Positions 37,391 through 46,132 are shown, counted from the first letter of the stretch. The stretch is DNA of 64,000 nt from Paenibacillus pabuli (GCF_023101145.1 NZ_CP073714.1:2046001-2110000), one strand, 5' to 3'. Numbers and translations: made by a program. The notes: generated by a model not told the origin, from the letters alone.

Positions 37391-38506
37391 ATGGCATTAC
37401 TATGGCTTGTCATTGTTGGAGGCATTGTTATTGGAGTACACGGCATATGGTTCGGTCGTCCGGCTTTACGCAAACTGAAGTACACCAGACAGTTCAGCAA
37501 ATTGCGTTGTTACGCCGGGGATGAGCTGGAGATGGTTGAGACAATTGCCAATGAAAAACGAATATCGGTTCCATGGCTCAGACTTGAAGCTATGATGCCA
37601 GTTTCATTTGTATTTCGTTCCGGCTCAGGCATGGATATTAGTCAGGGAGATATTTATCAGAATCATAAAAGCATCTTTACTTTGAAACCGTTTACCCGCA
37701 TTACACGCAAGCATCCTTTTGTATGCAGCAGACGTGGGATATACACGTTAAACACTGTAACTATGACCGGAGGAGACTTGTTCGGCCTTTGGCGTACCTC
37801 GAAGCCAATTCCCGTTCATCTATCCATGATCGTATACCCTTCGCTTGTTCATGCGGAGGATCTACCTGCGATCTATCAGGTATGGCAGGGGGAGGTTGAA
37901 GTATCCCGTTGGATTGTTGAAGATCCCTTTCTGATTCTTGGGGTGCGTCCGTATGGTGCAGGTGACCCGATGAACCGTATTCATTGGAAAGCGAGTGCAC
38001 GCACGGGAGAATTACAGGTGTATAAGCAGGGATGGACTGCGGATCCTCAATCTTGGATTGTTGTCAACATTCAGGAGTCGGCAGACATGTGGAGTGTTGT
38101 TACTCGTCCGGAGATCATCGAACGAGCACTCCGTTATGCGGCAACTGCTGCGGTAGATGCCATTGGAAGGGGCTTACCCGCAGGGTTTGCTCATAATGGC
38201 TACCGTGTGAGTGGAGGGCGTGATCCATTGCGGATTGAGCCGGATTACGGCAGTCCTCATCTGGAAATGCTGCTGGAAGCTATGGCGGAGACGGAATTGA
38301 AATGTATGGTTCCGATGGAGCAGTTCTTGAATGATGAAGTAGAACGGAATGAAGAAGCCCAGCAGGTTCGCAGTTATCTCTTAATTACGTCCTATGTATC
38401 TCCAGCAATGGAGCATGAAATTGCGCGTTTGCATGAGCAAGGCCATCGTGTAACCATACTCCCGGTAGAGGGCGGGAAAAGCGACGCTAAGGCGGTGAGT
38501 GCATGA
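37391..38506 (+). CDS. DUF58 (VWA-like) protein
   Basis: A 371-residue protein with one N-terminal membrane segment (residues about 3-20, LLWLVIVGGIVIGVHGIW). A DUF58 core contains GVRPYGAGDPMNRIHWKASARTGELQV near residues 185-210, the diagnostic motif. The C-terminal part may adopt a von Willebrand A-like fold. It starts 3 bases after the MoxR stop and overlaps the next gene by 4 bases. DUF58 proteins are regular partners of MoxR ATPases; the client is unknown. Confidence 0.92.
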   Translation: MALLWLVIVGGIVIGVHGIWFGRPALRKLKYTRQFSKLRCYAGDELEMVETIANEKRISVPWLRLEAMMPVSFVFRSGSGMDISQGDIYQNHKSIFTLKPFTRITRKHPFVCSRRGIYTLNTVTMTGGDLFGLWRTSKPIPVHLSMIVYPSLVHAEDLPAIYQVWQGEVEVSRWIVEDPFLILGVRPYGAGDPMNRIHWKASARTGELQVYKQGWTADPQSWIVVNIQESADMWSVVTRPEIIERALRYAATAAVDAIGRGLPAGFAHNGYRVSGGRDPLRIEPDYGSPHLEMLLEAMAETELKCMVPMEQFLNDEVERNEEAQQVRSYLLITSYVSPAMEHEIARLHEQGHRVTILPVEGGKSDAKAVSA

Positions 38507-39819
38507 ATGAGTCCAACAGCAACAGTCCCAACGAAAGAGTGCTTTTATCCATGACGAGTGTTCTGTTGATTGGTGTATATTTTTATCCGGTTTTAACGAT
38601 GACTTCCCTATATACAACAGGACATTTGCCATACATATTAATGGCTATCTTTGTTATTGCCGGCTGGTCAGGTCAGTGGGTACAGCACAAATTACCAACC
38701 ATCAGTGAAAAAAACACGTTTATTCGATGGGGTGCAGCGCTGCTTATGGGACTGCTGCTCTCCTTGGTCATCGCAATATTATGGGGACTTCCTTTACCAG
38801 ATTTGCTGACGGCAGTGGTCTGGGGTGTAGTTTCAGCCTATATTGGGTTAAATTTTCAACCTGCCTTCCGTTCGATTTTGATTTGGCGCTTGCAGATTTG
38901 GGGTGTGGTCAGTGCAATTATGCTCAGTGGGGCGGCCAATGGAATTGAATTCATGCAACCTCTTCGGTCTTACACTGGAACCATATATGCATCGGGAGTC
39001 ATCAGTTTTGTTGGCTGGTTGGTAGGCCAGTACAGTGTGCAGATGGATCGTGCGATATTAAATGATGGCTCAAGAAGGATCGTGTTACGTGAGTTTGCAC
39101 GGGCGAATCACCAGCGTCTGTTATGGATGCTGATTGTGATCGCTGGAATTGGTGCTTTTCCCAGTCTTGTTGCTTGGCTAGGACCACTTCGTGACCGTCT
39201 GCTTGCTTGGATCAGAGGTTTAATAGGCTCAAGTTCCAATCAGGAGCCACCTATTACGTCTACAGCTCCAAATGAACCGCCAATGATACCTGAAGGGATG
39301 GAACCGGCAGGGGAGCCATCTGTTTTCTGGGATATCCTGGGTTGGGTAGTCATGGGGGCTGTCGCAGTTGTGATCCTGTGGCTTATCCTGCGTTTGGGGC
39401 AGAAGGCCATAAACAAGATCATGGAGCGCTTCAAAGGGCTCCTGCAGCCCGGTCAGAAGAAGGTAGAGCCCCGGACGGAGTATGTGGACATTAGCGAAAC
39501 GTTAGAGGCACCTGCAAAAACACGCAAATCCTGGTTCCGGAAGAAGGAGTCACTGCCCTCGCAGGAAGCTGAACGTGTTCGATACTATTATCGGAAGTGG
39601 ATCGACAGAGCTGCACACCGGGGAGTGGACATACAAGGTGCACATACGCCACTGGAGGCTGCGGAGTCAATTGTTCAGCATGGAGCCAGAGAAGATGATC
39701 AGAAGCTCTCTGCAATGCTACCAGATACCTATAACGCTGTGCGCTATGGCAAGAAATCTCCAGACGATTCCGAGATGAGTGAGATTGATCGGATATGGAA
39801 ATCTTATCGAAGTAAATAA
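38503..39819 (+). CDS. DUF4129 membrane protein lacking a transglutaminase core
   Basis: A 438-residue protein with five to six N-terminal membrane helices (about 15-210), then a Pro-rich external loop and one more helix (about 275-300). A cytoplasmic C-terminal DUF4129 domain follows (VRYYYRKWIDRAAHRGVD, HTPLEAAE, YNAVRYG). In most MoxR-DUF58 operons the third gene encodes a protein of about 700 residues with a transglutaminase-like core between the helices and DUF4129. Here that segment is absent, and I see no Cys-His-Asp set. It overlaps the DUF58 gene by 4 bases (ATGA). The reading frame is intact, so it is not a pseudogene by sequence. Confidence 0.85.
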   Translation: MNESNSNSPNERVLLSMTSVLLIGVYFYPVLTMTSLYTTGHLPYILMAIFVIAGWSGQWVQHKLPTISEKNTFIRWGAALLMGLLLSLVIAILWGLPLPDLLTAVVWGVVSAYIGLNFQPAFRSILIWRLQIWGVVSAIMLSGAANGIEFMQPLRSYTGTIYASGVISFVGWLVGQYSVQMDRAILNDGSRRIVLREFARANHQRLLWMLIVIAGIGAFPSLVAWLGPLRDRLLAWIRGLIGSSSNQEPPITSTAPNEPPMIPEGMEPAGEPSVFWDILGWVVMGAVAVVILWLILRLGQKAINKIMERFKGLLQPGQKKVEPRTEYVDISETLEAPAKTRKSWFRKKESLPSQEAERVRYYYRKWIDRAAHRGVDIQGAHTPLEAAESIVQHGAREDDQKLSAMLPDTYNAVRYGKKSPDDSEMSEIDRIWKSYRSK

Positions 39820-39902
39820 GTCGGGAATCCCTTTACTTTTCTTGTTACGTTCAAGTATCATGAGAGGAATACACAAGATGGTCAGAAAAGGAGCAGACAT
39901 TA

Positions 39903-40859
39903 ATGAAGACAAATCATTGCAAAATAGTAGATTGTACAATTCGTGATGGCGGATTGGTAAATAACTGGGACTTTAGCGTGGACTTTGTTCAACAGCTCTA
40001 TGCTGGATTGAATGAAGCTGGCGTTGATTATATGGAAATTGGATATAAAAATTCACCTAAGCTCTTGAAAGGTGCAGAAGAAGCAGGACCGTGGCGTTTT
40101 CTGAATGATGATTTCCTCCGCAAAGTTATTCCGCAAAAAGGAAATACAAAATTGTCCGCACTGGTTGACGTTGGACGTGTGGACGAGAATGACATTCTGC
40201 CACGCAGCGAAAGCATGCTGGATCTGATCCGTGTAGCTTGCTACAGCAAGGATGTAGACAAGGCACTTGCTCTGGTTCAAACGTTCCATGATCGTGGATA
40301 TGAAACGACACTGAACATTATGGCATTGTCTAATGTTATGGAAAATGAACTGCTGGAAGCATTTGAACTGATCAAGGAAAGTGCTGTGGATGTTGTATAC
40401 ATAGTAGACTCCTATGGTAGCCTGGATCATAACGATGTGAAATATCTGGTGGAGAAGTTCAAAACTCATCTGCCGAACAAACGTCTTGGCGTTCACACAC
40501 ACAATAACATGCAGCTGGCGTTCTCAAACACGTTGGTAGCGGCTGAGCTTGGAGTTGAACTGCTGGATGCTTCCGTATACGGTATGGGACGTGCTGCAGG
40601 GAATTGTCCGACTGAACTGCTTGTAGCTCATTTGAAAGGCACGAAATACAATCTGCGCCCTGTACTTGGTGTATTGGAGCAATTGATGGTTCCTCTCCGT
40701 GAAAAAGAAGAATGGGGTTACATTTTGCCTTATATGATTACAGGTACATTGGACGAGCATCCTCGCTCGGCGATGGCACTGCGTTCGTCAGAAGACAAAG
40801 ATAAGGTTGTTGATTTTTATGATAAACTGACAACACCAGAAGTGAATTTTGACAAATAA
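39903..40859 (+). CDS. DRE-TIM (HMGL-like) aldolase-family protein
   Basis: A 318-residue TIM-barrel protein of the HMGL-like/DRE-TIM metallolyase superfamily. The N-terminal motif VDCTIRDGGLVNNW replaces the DTTLRDGEQ of LeuA, and the metal-binding histidines are in LGVHTHNNMQLAFSN near residue 198. The GMGRAAGNCPTE loop near 230 is conserved in 4-hydroxy-2-oxovalerate aldolases (MhpE), so a carbon-carbon lyase or aldol reaction on a 2-oxo acid is plausible. The partner dehydrogenase of the MhpE/MhpF type is not adjacent. The gene stands alone, with ATG 39903 behind AAAAGGAG. The exact substrate is unassigned. Confidence 0.83.
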   Translation: MKTNHCKIVDCTIRDGGLVNNWDFSVDFVQQLYAGLNEAGVDYMEIGYKNSPKLLKGAEEAGPWRFLNDDFLRKVIPQKGNTKLSALVDVGRVDENDILPRSESMLDLIRVACYSKDVDKALALVQTFHDRGYETTLNIMALSNVMENELLEAFELIKESAVDVVYIVDSYGSLDHNDVKYLVEKFKTHLPNKRLGVHTHNNMQLAFSNTLVAAELGVELLDASVYGMGRAAGNCPTELLVAHLKGTKYNLRPVLGVLEQLMVPLREKEEWGYILPYMITGTLDEHPRSAMALRSSEDKDKVVDFYDKLTTPEVNFDK

Positions 40860-41001
40860 GTTTGCGGCATGCTTCTCGAATTGATTTCAAGTCAAAAAGA
40901 GCTGGATGCAATTCATCTAAAACTTTAGCGCATTAGCGTTTTAAGTCGAAAGATGTAAATGGGGCGAAAAATAGTCTTAAATACAGTTGCAAATTTAAAA
41001 A

Positions 41002-41036
41002 AACATGGACTCCTATGGGGGGTTCATGTTTTTTTA
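41002..41036 (+). terminator. Intrinsic terminator after the aldolase gene
   Basis: AACATGGACTCC (41002-41013) pairs, with two G-U pairs, to GGGGTTCATGTT (41019-41030), followed by TTTTT. Confidence 0.88.
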
Positions 41037-41101
41037 GTTCTTATTGCCTTGTTTTTCTACATATCTATGAATAAATATTCCTAGGAGCGTTTATTTTTTT
41101 G

Positions 41102-41159
41102 TTCACGTCTGCGGAAATAAATGTTATTATGTACCAGATAGCATGTTTTCACATGTGAA
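41102..41159 (+). promoter_or_regulatory. Promoter with downstream palindrome before the GGDEF-EAL gene
   Basis: TTCACG (41102-41107), a 17-base spacer and TATTAT (41125-41130) with an extended TG. A perfect 12-base palindrome, TTCACATGTGAA (41148-41159), lies about 18 bases after the -10, where a repressor could block transcription. The remaining bases to the gene at 41265 show nothing more. Confidence 0.5.
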
Positions 41160-41264
41160 TTGAACGTTGGTAGATATAAAATGTCGAATATTGTAACAAT
41201 GTAGATTTATATATATCGTTAAGTTTATTTCAGGATAGGTTACCCCGGGAAGGACAAACACGGC

Positions 41265-43391
41265 ATGAAGGCTAATCAGCAAGATCAGAGAAAAATAGGT
41301 TGGGTCGCGGTTGGCGGCTTATTGTGTTTCCTCGCAAGTCAATGGTTTCGTTCTTCTGCAAGCTCTGATCTGATCATATCGGGTTACCCGGTTTTGACAC
41401 TCTTGGGTGGCTTCGCCGCGGCAGCGGCCTGTATCGGCATTTATAATCAAAGCTGGTTATTTCAGACTCAAAGACTGACCCTCCGAAGGGTCCTTATGAC
41501 TACGCTGTTTTTACTGATTGGTTTGTTTGAATTGGTTCACATCGTTTCTTTTGCCGAAGAAATGCCGAATGGCGCGATGGCAGAGTCGGAGTTCTCGCTG
41601 AAGATGATGTCGCTTGGATCTATTGTTTGCGCGGCAGGGTTGCTGTATATATATGCAGTCAGAGAGAGGGAAATTGCGTTACCACGCAAATTTTTACTCT
41701 TCAGCGGAACACTGGGTATTTTTGTTGTTTTGTATACGGTGGCCATTCAGGAATGGGCTATATTGCCAAACTTGCTGGAGGGCAATGTGATTGGCGGCAT
41801 GTTTACCCGAATTCACTTTCTGATTGGAATTCTGTATGGGGTGACTGCGGTCATGTTGTTCCTTCAATGGAAAAAAGGCAAAGACGCTGATCTGCCTACC
41901 ATCCTTTGTGCAATTCTTTGTTTTTTCTTTGGAGAATGTTACTTTGTCTCTGCTACGAAGATGAATGATCTTAATCTGTTGTTAGGTCTGTTAAGTGATT
42001 GTTTGGGCTATTTCTTCATCCAGAAGGGACTGTATTCGTCTGTAGTGGATACGCCTTTTCTCAAGCAGCAGGTGGCTGAAGCGAAAATGAATTTTATTGC
42101 TCACCATGATGATGTGACAGGGCTGCCGAATCGCCGTCGTCTTTCTCAGCGGCTGAAAGTGATGATGAATGCAGCTATGGTAGAAGAGCAGCTTGTCGGG
42201 GTCTTGGTATTAAATATTAACCGGTTCAAAACGATTAACGATTCATTGGGTCAGCAAGCGGCTAATCGTGTACTTCGTCAGGTTGGACAGCGTTTGAAGC
42301 ATTCTTCACTCCCGGGAGAGGAAGTTTTCGGACTGGGGAGAGATGAATTCGTAGTGACGATGACAGATTTCTGCACAACAGATACGGCGTTGCGGCGGAC
42401 AAGATCAATCTTGCAATTGTTCGAAAAACCTGTAACGGTAGATGGAAATGAGTACCATCTCACGCTGGGTATTGGTATGGCGATATTTCCGCATGACGGA
42501 GACTCACCGGAAGAGATCATCCAGAATGCGGATACAGCGCTGCATAATGCCAAAGAACAGGGATTGGAGCTAAACCGATATGCACATGCGATGCAGATGA
42601 AAGCCCAAGAACGTTTGCAGCTTGAAAATGATTTGCGCAAAGCGCTGGATCGTAAGCAATTCTATCTTGTGTATCAGCCGCAGGTTAATCTGGCGAGTGG
42701 TTTGATTGTGGGAATGGAGGCTTTGGTTCGTTGGCAGCATCCGCTGAGAGGATCAGTATCCCCTGCGGAATTTATTCCTCTTGCTGAGGAGAGCGGGCTG
42801 ATCGTGCCGCTTGGAGAGTGGGTACTGCGTGAGGCCTGTGCACAGAATAAAAGGTGGCAAGAAGCAGGTTATCGCAAACTTTGTGTATCAGTTAACCTTT
42901 CTATGAGACAATTCAGGCACTCCCATCTGCTGGATAACATCAGCGGCATACTCAAGGAGACAGGTTTGGAACCTGTATGGCTTGAACTTGAAATTACGGA
43001 GAGCATGACGTTTGACAAGGATCGGGCGTTTGAGCAGCTGCGCAAAATTAAGGAAATTGGTGTGCACATCAGTATTGATGATTTTGGTACGGGGTACAGT
43101 TCACTGCATTATTTGAAAGATCTGCCCATTGACCGCCTCAAGATCGACCGTTCCTTTGTCAATGAAGTGATGGAGGACAGCAATAACGCGGCAATTGTGT
43201 CAACCATTACGTCGATGGCTCATCACCTGCAGTTGAAAGTGACGGCTGAAGGTGTTGAAAATGAGGAGCAGCTTTCGTTCCTTCGTGATCAACATTGTCA
43301 TGAGGCCCAAGGGTACTTTTTCAGCAAACCGATTGTGGCAGCCGATTTTGAAACAAAGTTTTTGAGAGATGTAGATAAACCCACAGGCTAG
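41265..43391 (+). CDS. Membrane GGDEF-EAL protein, probable c-di-GMP phosphodiesterase
   Basis: A 708-residue protein with seven to eight N-terminal membrane helices (about 10-245) acting as a sensor, then a GGDEF domain (about 285-445) and an EAL domain (about 455-700). The GGDEF domain is degenerate: the signature reads GRDEF near residue 359, and the metal-binding Asp of the DxDxFK motif is Asn (LNINRFKTIND). The EAL domain looks active, with MEALVRW near 484, ELEITESM, the DDFGTGYSS loop, LKIDRSFV and AEGVEN. It should therefore hydrolyse c-di-GMP, with the GGDEF part perhaps sensing GTP. The gene stands alone. The ATG at 41265 has a weak GGGAAGGA site. Confidence 0.92.
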   Translation: MKANQQDQRKIGWVAVGGLLCFLASQWFRSSASSDLIISGYPVLTLLGGFAAAAACIGIYNQSWLFQTQRLTLRRVLMTTLFLLIGLFELVHIVSFAEEMPNGAMAESEFSLKMMSLGSIVCAAGLLYIYAVREREIALPRKFLLFSGTLGIFVVLYTVAIQEWAILPNLLEGNVIGGMFTRIHFLIGILYGVTAVMLFLQWKKGKDADLPTILCAILCFFFGECYFVSATKMNDLNLLLGLLSDCLGYFFIQKGLYSSVVDTPFLKQQVAEAKMNFIAHHDDVTGLPNRRRLSQRLKVMMNAAMVEEQLVGVLVLNINRFKTINDSLGQQAANRVLRQVGQRLKHSSLPGEEVFGLGRDEFVVTMTDFCTTDTALRRTRSILQLFEKPVTVDGNEYHLTLGIGMAIFPHDGDSPEEIIQNADTALHNAKEQGLELNRYAHAMQMKAQERLQLENDLRKALDRKQFYLVYQPQVNLASGLIVGMEALVRWQHPLRGSVSPAEFIPLAEESGLIVPLGEWVLREACAQNKRWQEAGYRKLCVSVNLSMRQFRHSHLLDNISGILKETGLEPVWLELEITESMTFDKDRAFEQLRKIKEIGVHISIDDFGTGYSSLHYLKDLPIDRLKIDRSFVNEVMEDSNNAAIVSTITSMAHHLQLKVTAEGVENEEQLSFLRDQHCHEAQGYFFSKPIVAADFETKFLRDVDKPTG

Positions 43392-43465
43392 GGATAGACG
43401 GAGGCGTAGAACACGCTTCTGTTTTTTTATTATTGAAAGATTAGGGGTAAGATGTTAAAAAGAAG

Positions 43466-43494
43466 TTGCAAGCGTTGGGTGATCATGGTATATT
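43466..43494 (+). promoter_or_regulatory. Promoter of the tRNA pair
   Basis: TTGCAA (43466-43471), a 17-base spacer and TATATT (43489-43494), 40 bases before tRNA-Pro. Confidence 0.75.
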
Positions 43495-43533
43495 AGTTTT
43501 GTAAAATTCATGTTAATGTTCCCCGGAACTTGA

Positions 43534-43607
43534 CGGGACGTAGCTCAGCTTGGTAGAGCACCTGGTTTGGGACCAGGGGGTCGCATGTTCAAATCGTGTC
43601 GTCCCGA
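43534..43607 (+). tRNA. tRNA-Pro (anticodon TGG)
   Basis: The 74-base cloverleaf has acceptor arms CGGGACG (43534-43540) and CGTCCCG (43600-43606) with discriminator A. The anticodon stem CCTGG/CCAGG encloses loop TTTGGGA, anticodon TGG at 43568-43570. The T-loop is GTTCAAATC. No CCA is encoded. Confidence 0.97.
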
Positions 43608-43618
43608 TCGTCAATCGC

Positions 43619-43689
43619 GCGGGTGTAGTTCAATGGTAGAACTTTAGCCTTCCAAGCTAATAGCGTGGGTTCGATTCCCATCACCCGCT
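43619..43689 (+). tRNA. tRNA-Gly (anticodon TCC)
   Basis: The 71-base cloverleaf has acceptor arms GCGGGTG (43619-43625) and CACCCGC (43682-43688) with discriminator T, usual for glycine. The anticodon stem TTAGC/GCTAA encloses loop CTTCCAA, anticodon TCC. No CCA is encoded. It is co-transcribed with tRNA-Pro, 11 bases downstream of it. Confidence 0.97.
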
Positions 43690-43707
43690 TAACTAACGCA
43701 ACATCTG

Positions 43708-43744
43708 AAACCCTTGTGAAAACAAGGGTTTTTCTTTTTTTTTT
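43708..43744 (+). terminator. Terminator of the tRNA pair
   Basis: AAACCCTTGT, loop GAAA, ACAAGGGTTT and a long T-rich run. Confidence 0.93.
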
Positions 43745-43811
43745 GGAGTTAGTTTATTCTACTTCATGTTAGAATGGAGAAGTTGATTTTGAGTTGTCCG
43801 AATTGAAAACC

Positions 43812-43840
43812 TTTGCTTTTTCCCCATCATCTGGTACAAT
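43812..43840 (+). promoter_or_regulatory. Extended -10 promoter of the ABC-F leader
   Basis: TTTGCT (43812-43817), a 17-base spacer and TACAAT (43835-43840) preceded by TGG (an extended -10). It gives a leader of about 330 bases before the ABC-F start. Confidence 0.65.
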
Positions 43841-43846
43841 AACGGA

Positions 43847-44175
43847 GAAATCGATACTACACATGAATGAGAGGTAACCATACGTCCCATGAAGTAAAAC
43901 ACATGAATTAAACCCCAGTAACTGCAGAGAGTTTATACGCAGTCAGCCAAAAAGCGGCTGAGCAATGAGGGGATTCGTGTGTCCAAATTCAGCAATGGGA
44001 TCAGGTATGGAAACAGGCAGTCTGTTCTGGCTTGTGTGTACCCTTTTAGGGTTCTTTGTTCATACCGTGGGTATCTTATGCTTGTTTTTTGACGCTTTAT
44101 CCAATCCTGAATTGCCAGACCGCCGGCTGATGCCAGCGGTTTTTTTATATTGAAATGCAGGAAGGATGAGGCCTC
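43847..44175 (+). promoter_or_regulatory. Attenuator-like leader of the ABC-F gene
   Basis: The leader contains several hairpins: TCAGCC/GGCTGA (43943-43961), ACCCT/AGGGT (44040-44052) and ATACC/GGTAT (44062-44074). It ends in a true terminator, ACCGCCGGC-TGAT-GCCAGCGGT plus seven T (44119-44147), only 28 bases before the ABC-F start codon. A frame of 58 codons from GTG 43977 (GAGGGG site 4 bases upstream) to TAG-type stop at 44153 crosses the terminator and encodes a hydrophobic peptide. Frames of two to four codons also occur at 43863, 43889 and 43902 without good sites. This layout resembles antibiotic-responsive leaders of resistance ABC-F genes. Confidence 0.7.
44119..44147 (+). terminator. 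Intrinsic terminator inside the ABC-F leader
   Basis: ACCGC-C-GGC and GCC-A-GCGGT form a stem with one mismatch and loop TGAT, followed by seven T. It lies between the leader promoter and the ABC-F start, so it should attenuate that gene. Confidence 0.85.
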
Positions 44176-46068
44176 ATGATGACAATGGTACGCTTACATG
44201 AAGTATCGAAAGAGTGGAACGGGAATGAGTTGTTTGCAGGATTGAATCTGGAAATAAATGAAGGGGAGCGGCTTGCTATTCTGGGGCGCAACGGCTGTGG
44301 CAAGACCACCTTATTGCGCATCATTCTGGGAGAAGAAGAAGGTGGTGGACGCATCGAACGCCACATTCCGCAGAAGGAGTGGGGGTTTATGCGCCAGAGC
44401 TCCTTGATCGACCCTGAGAAGAGTGTACTTGATGCCGTCCGGCAGGAAAGTGGACGGATCTACGAGGTGAAGCGTGATCTGGAAGAACTGGAAGAGCGGA
44501 TGAGCAGCAGTGAAGCGGCAGACGGGCAGCGTCTGCTCGAAGCTTACACAATAGCGATGGAGCAATATGAACAATTGAACGGGTATATGTGGGAAACTGA
44601 GGTAGAAAAGGTGCTGACACGTCTTGGATTATCGTCGGAACATTGGAGCAGGCCGTATCATTCCTTGAGTGGTGGGCAAAAAACGAAGGCCCGTCTTGCA
44701 GGACTGCTAGTCAGTAACCCGAAATTCCTGATTCTGGATGAACCGACAAATCATCTGGATGAAGAGAGTATGCGCTGGCTTGAAGAATGGCTTTCCACCT
44801 ATGAAGGTACTTTGTTGTTCGTCTCTCATGACCGGACCTTTATTGATCAGGTCGCTACGGGTGTCATCGAGTTTAGTCCCGATGCGCTGACCAAATATAA
44901 GGGAGGTTACACGGACTACAAAGGCCACAAGGAGCGCGAATTGCGTGAGCAGGAAGCAACCTACCGCAAGCAGGAGTTGGAACGCAAAGCGCTGGAAGAG
45001 ACGATCCGCAATTATCAGCAGTGGTTTCATCAGGCTCACAATTCAGCGACCGATGTAGAGGTCAAAATCACCCAGAGCTTTTATAAAGCCAAGGCCAACA
45101 AGAACATTTCCCGTTACCATGCCAAGCAAAAACAACTGGAGCGTTTGGAGAAGGAACGCGTGGATAAACCCCGCGAAGCTGCAAAATTGAACATGGAGCT
45201 GCAAGTGAACACGCTGGCTGCCCGCCAGCTCCTTGTACTGGAAGATGTTAGCTTTGGCTATCCGGGAAGCCGAACATTACTTCACAACCTTCGGATTGCA
45301 GTGGAACGTGGAGATCGTCTTGCCGTACGTGGACCGAATGGCACAGGCAAGACGACACTGCTCAAACTGATGATTGGAGAGCTGGAACCATCCCAGGGCA
45401 AAGTTACACGTCATCCACAACTGAAGATCGGTTATTTTTCGCAAGAGCTTGAAGGGTTACCGGAAAGTGAGACGCTTCTGGATAGTCTGCTCACTCTTCC
45501 ATCGATGACACAGAGTGCTGCACGTACCATTTTGGGTTGTTTTTTATTCTCTCGGGATGATGTGTTCAAGCGTATAGGGGATTTGAGTATGGGAGAGAAG
45601 TGCAGAGTTGCGTTCCTGCGGTTATATTTCGGGGGAGCCAACGTGCTGGTACTGGATGAACCGACCAATTATCTGGATATTGACACACAGGAAGTGATGG
45701 AGAATATATTGAAGCAGGCATCCGGAGCACTGGTGCTCGTCTCTCATGACCGCATGCTGACGAAAGTGCTCGCCAGCCGCTTGCTTGATCTGGGACCTGA
45801 TGGAAAGGCTACACTGTATGAAGGTGGAGTGGACGATTGGGAGCAATCCATTAAACTGCGAGAGTCCGCCCTTGAGGTTCGGGAGTCAGATGATGAACGG
45901 CTGCGGCTTGAGATGCGTTTGTCCGAATTGTTGTCTCCGATGAACAGTGCGGGCAATGATGTGTTGACGAAGCCTGATGACGTAATTGAAAGGGTTGCTG
46001 AAGTTGCGGAGGTCCGCAAAATTCAGCGTCGTTTGAAACAGTTGCACGAGCTGCGAAAACAGAAGTAA
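44176..46068 (+). CDS. ABC-F ATPase, probable ribosome-protection (antibiotic resistance) type
   Basis: A 630-residue protein with two ABC domains and no membrane part. Domain 1 has Walker A LGRNGCGKTTLL near residue 36 and signature LSGGQKTKARL near 163. A charged helical linker (about 240-345) would reach the ribosomal P site. Domain 2 has GPNGTGKTTLL near 387 and LSMGEKCRVAFLRLYFGG with VLVLDEPTNYLDID near 480-500. A C-terminal charged extension of about 90 residues follows. The signature form, extension and attenuator leader resemble VmlR/Vga-type resistance proteins more than the housekeeping ABC-F proteins. The drug class cannot be told. RBS AAGGATGAGG, ATG 44176. Confidence 0.88.
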   Translation: MMTMVRLHEVSKEWNGNELFAGLNLEINEGERLAILGRNGCGKTTLLRIILGEEEGGGRIERHIPQKEWGFMRQSSLIDPEKSVLDAVRQESGRIYEVKRDLEELEERMSSSEAADGQRLLEAYTIAMEQYEQLNGYMWETEVEKVLTRLGLSSEHWSRPYHSLSGGQKTKARLAGLLVSNPKFLILDEPTNHLDEESMRWLEEWLSTYEGTLLFVSHDRTFIDQVATGVIEFSPDALTKYKGGYTDYKGHKERELREQEATYRKQELERKALEETIRNYQQWFHQAHNSATDVEVKITQSFYKAKANKNISRYHAKQKQLERLEKERVDKPREAAKLNMELQVNTLAARQLLVLEDVSFGYPGSRTLLHNLRIAVERGDRLAVRGPNGTGKTTLLKLMIGELEPSQGKVTRHPQLKIGYFSQELEGLPESETLLDSLLTLPSMTQSAARTILGCFLFSRDDVFKRIGDLSMGEKCRVAFLRLYFGGANVLVLDEPTNYLDIDTQEVMENILKQASGALVLVSHDRMLTKVLASRLLDLGPDGKATLYEGGVDDWEQSIKLRESALEVRESDDERLRLEMRLSELLSPMNSAGNDVLTKPDDVIERVAEVAEVRKIQRRLKQLHELRKQK

Positions 46069-46132
46069 TTGATTGACGAAGCAAAATCAAACACAGTTTT
46101 ATGCATACCGTTCTGTCATGCGGCTTTACGGC

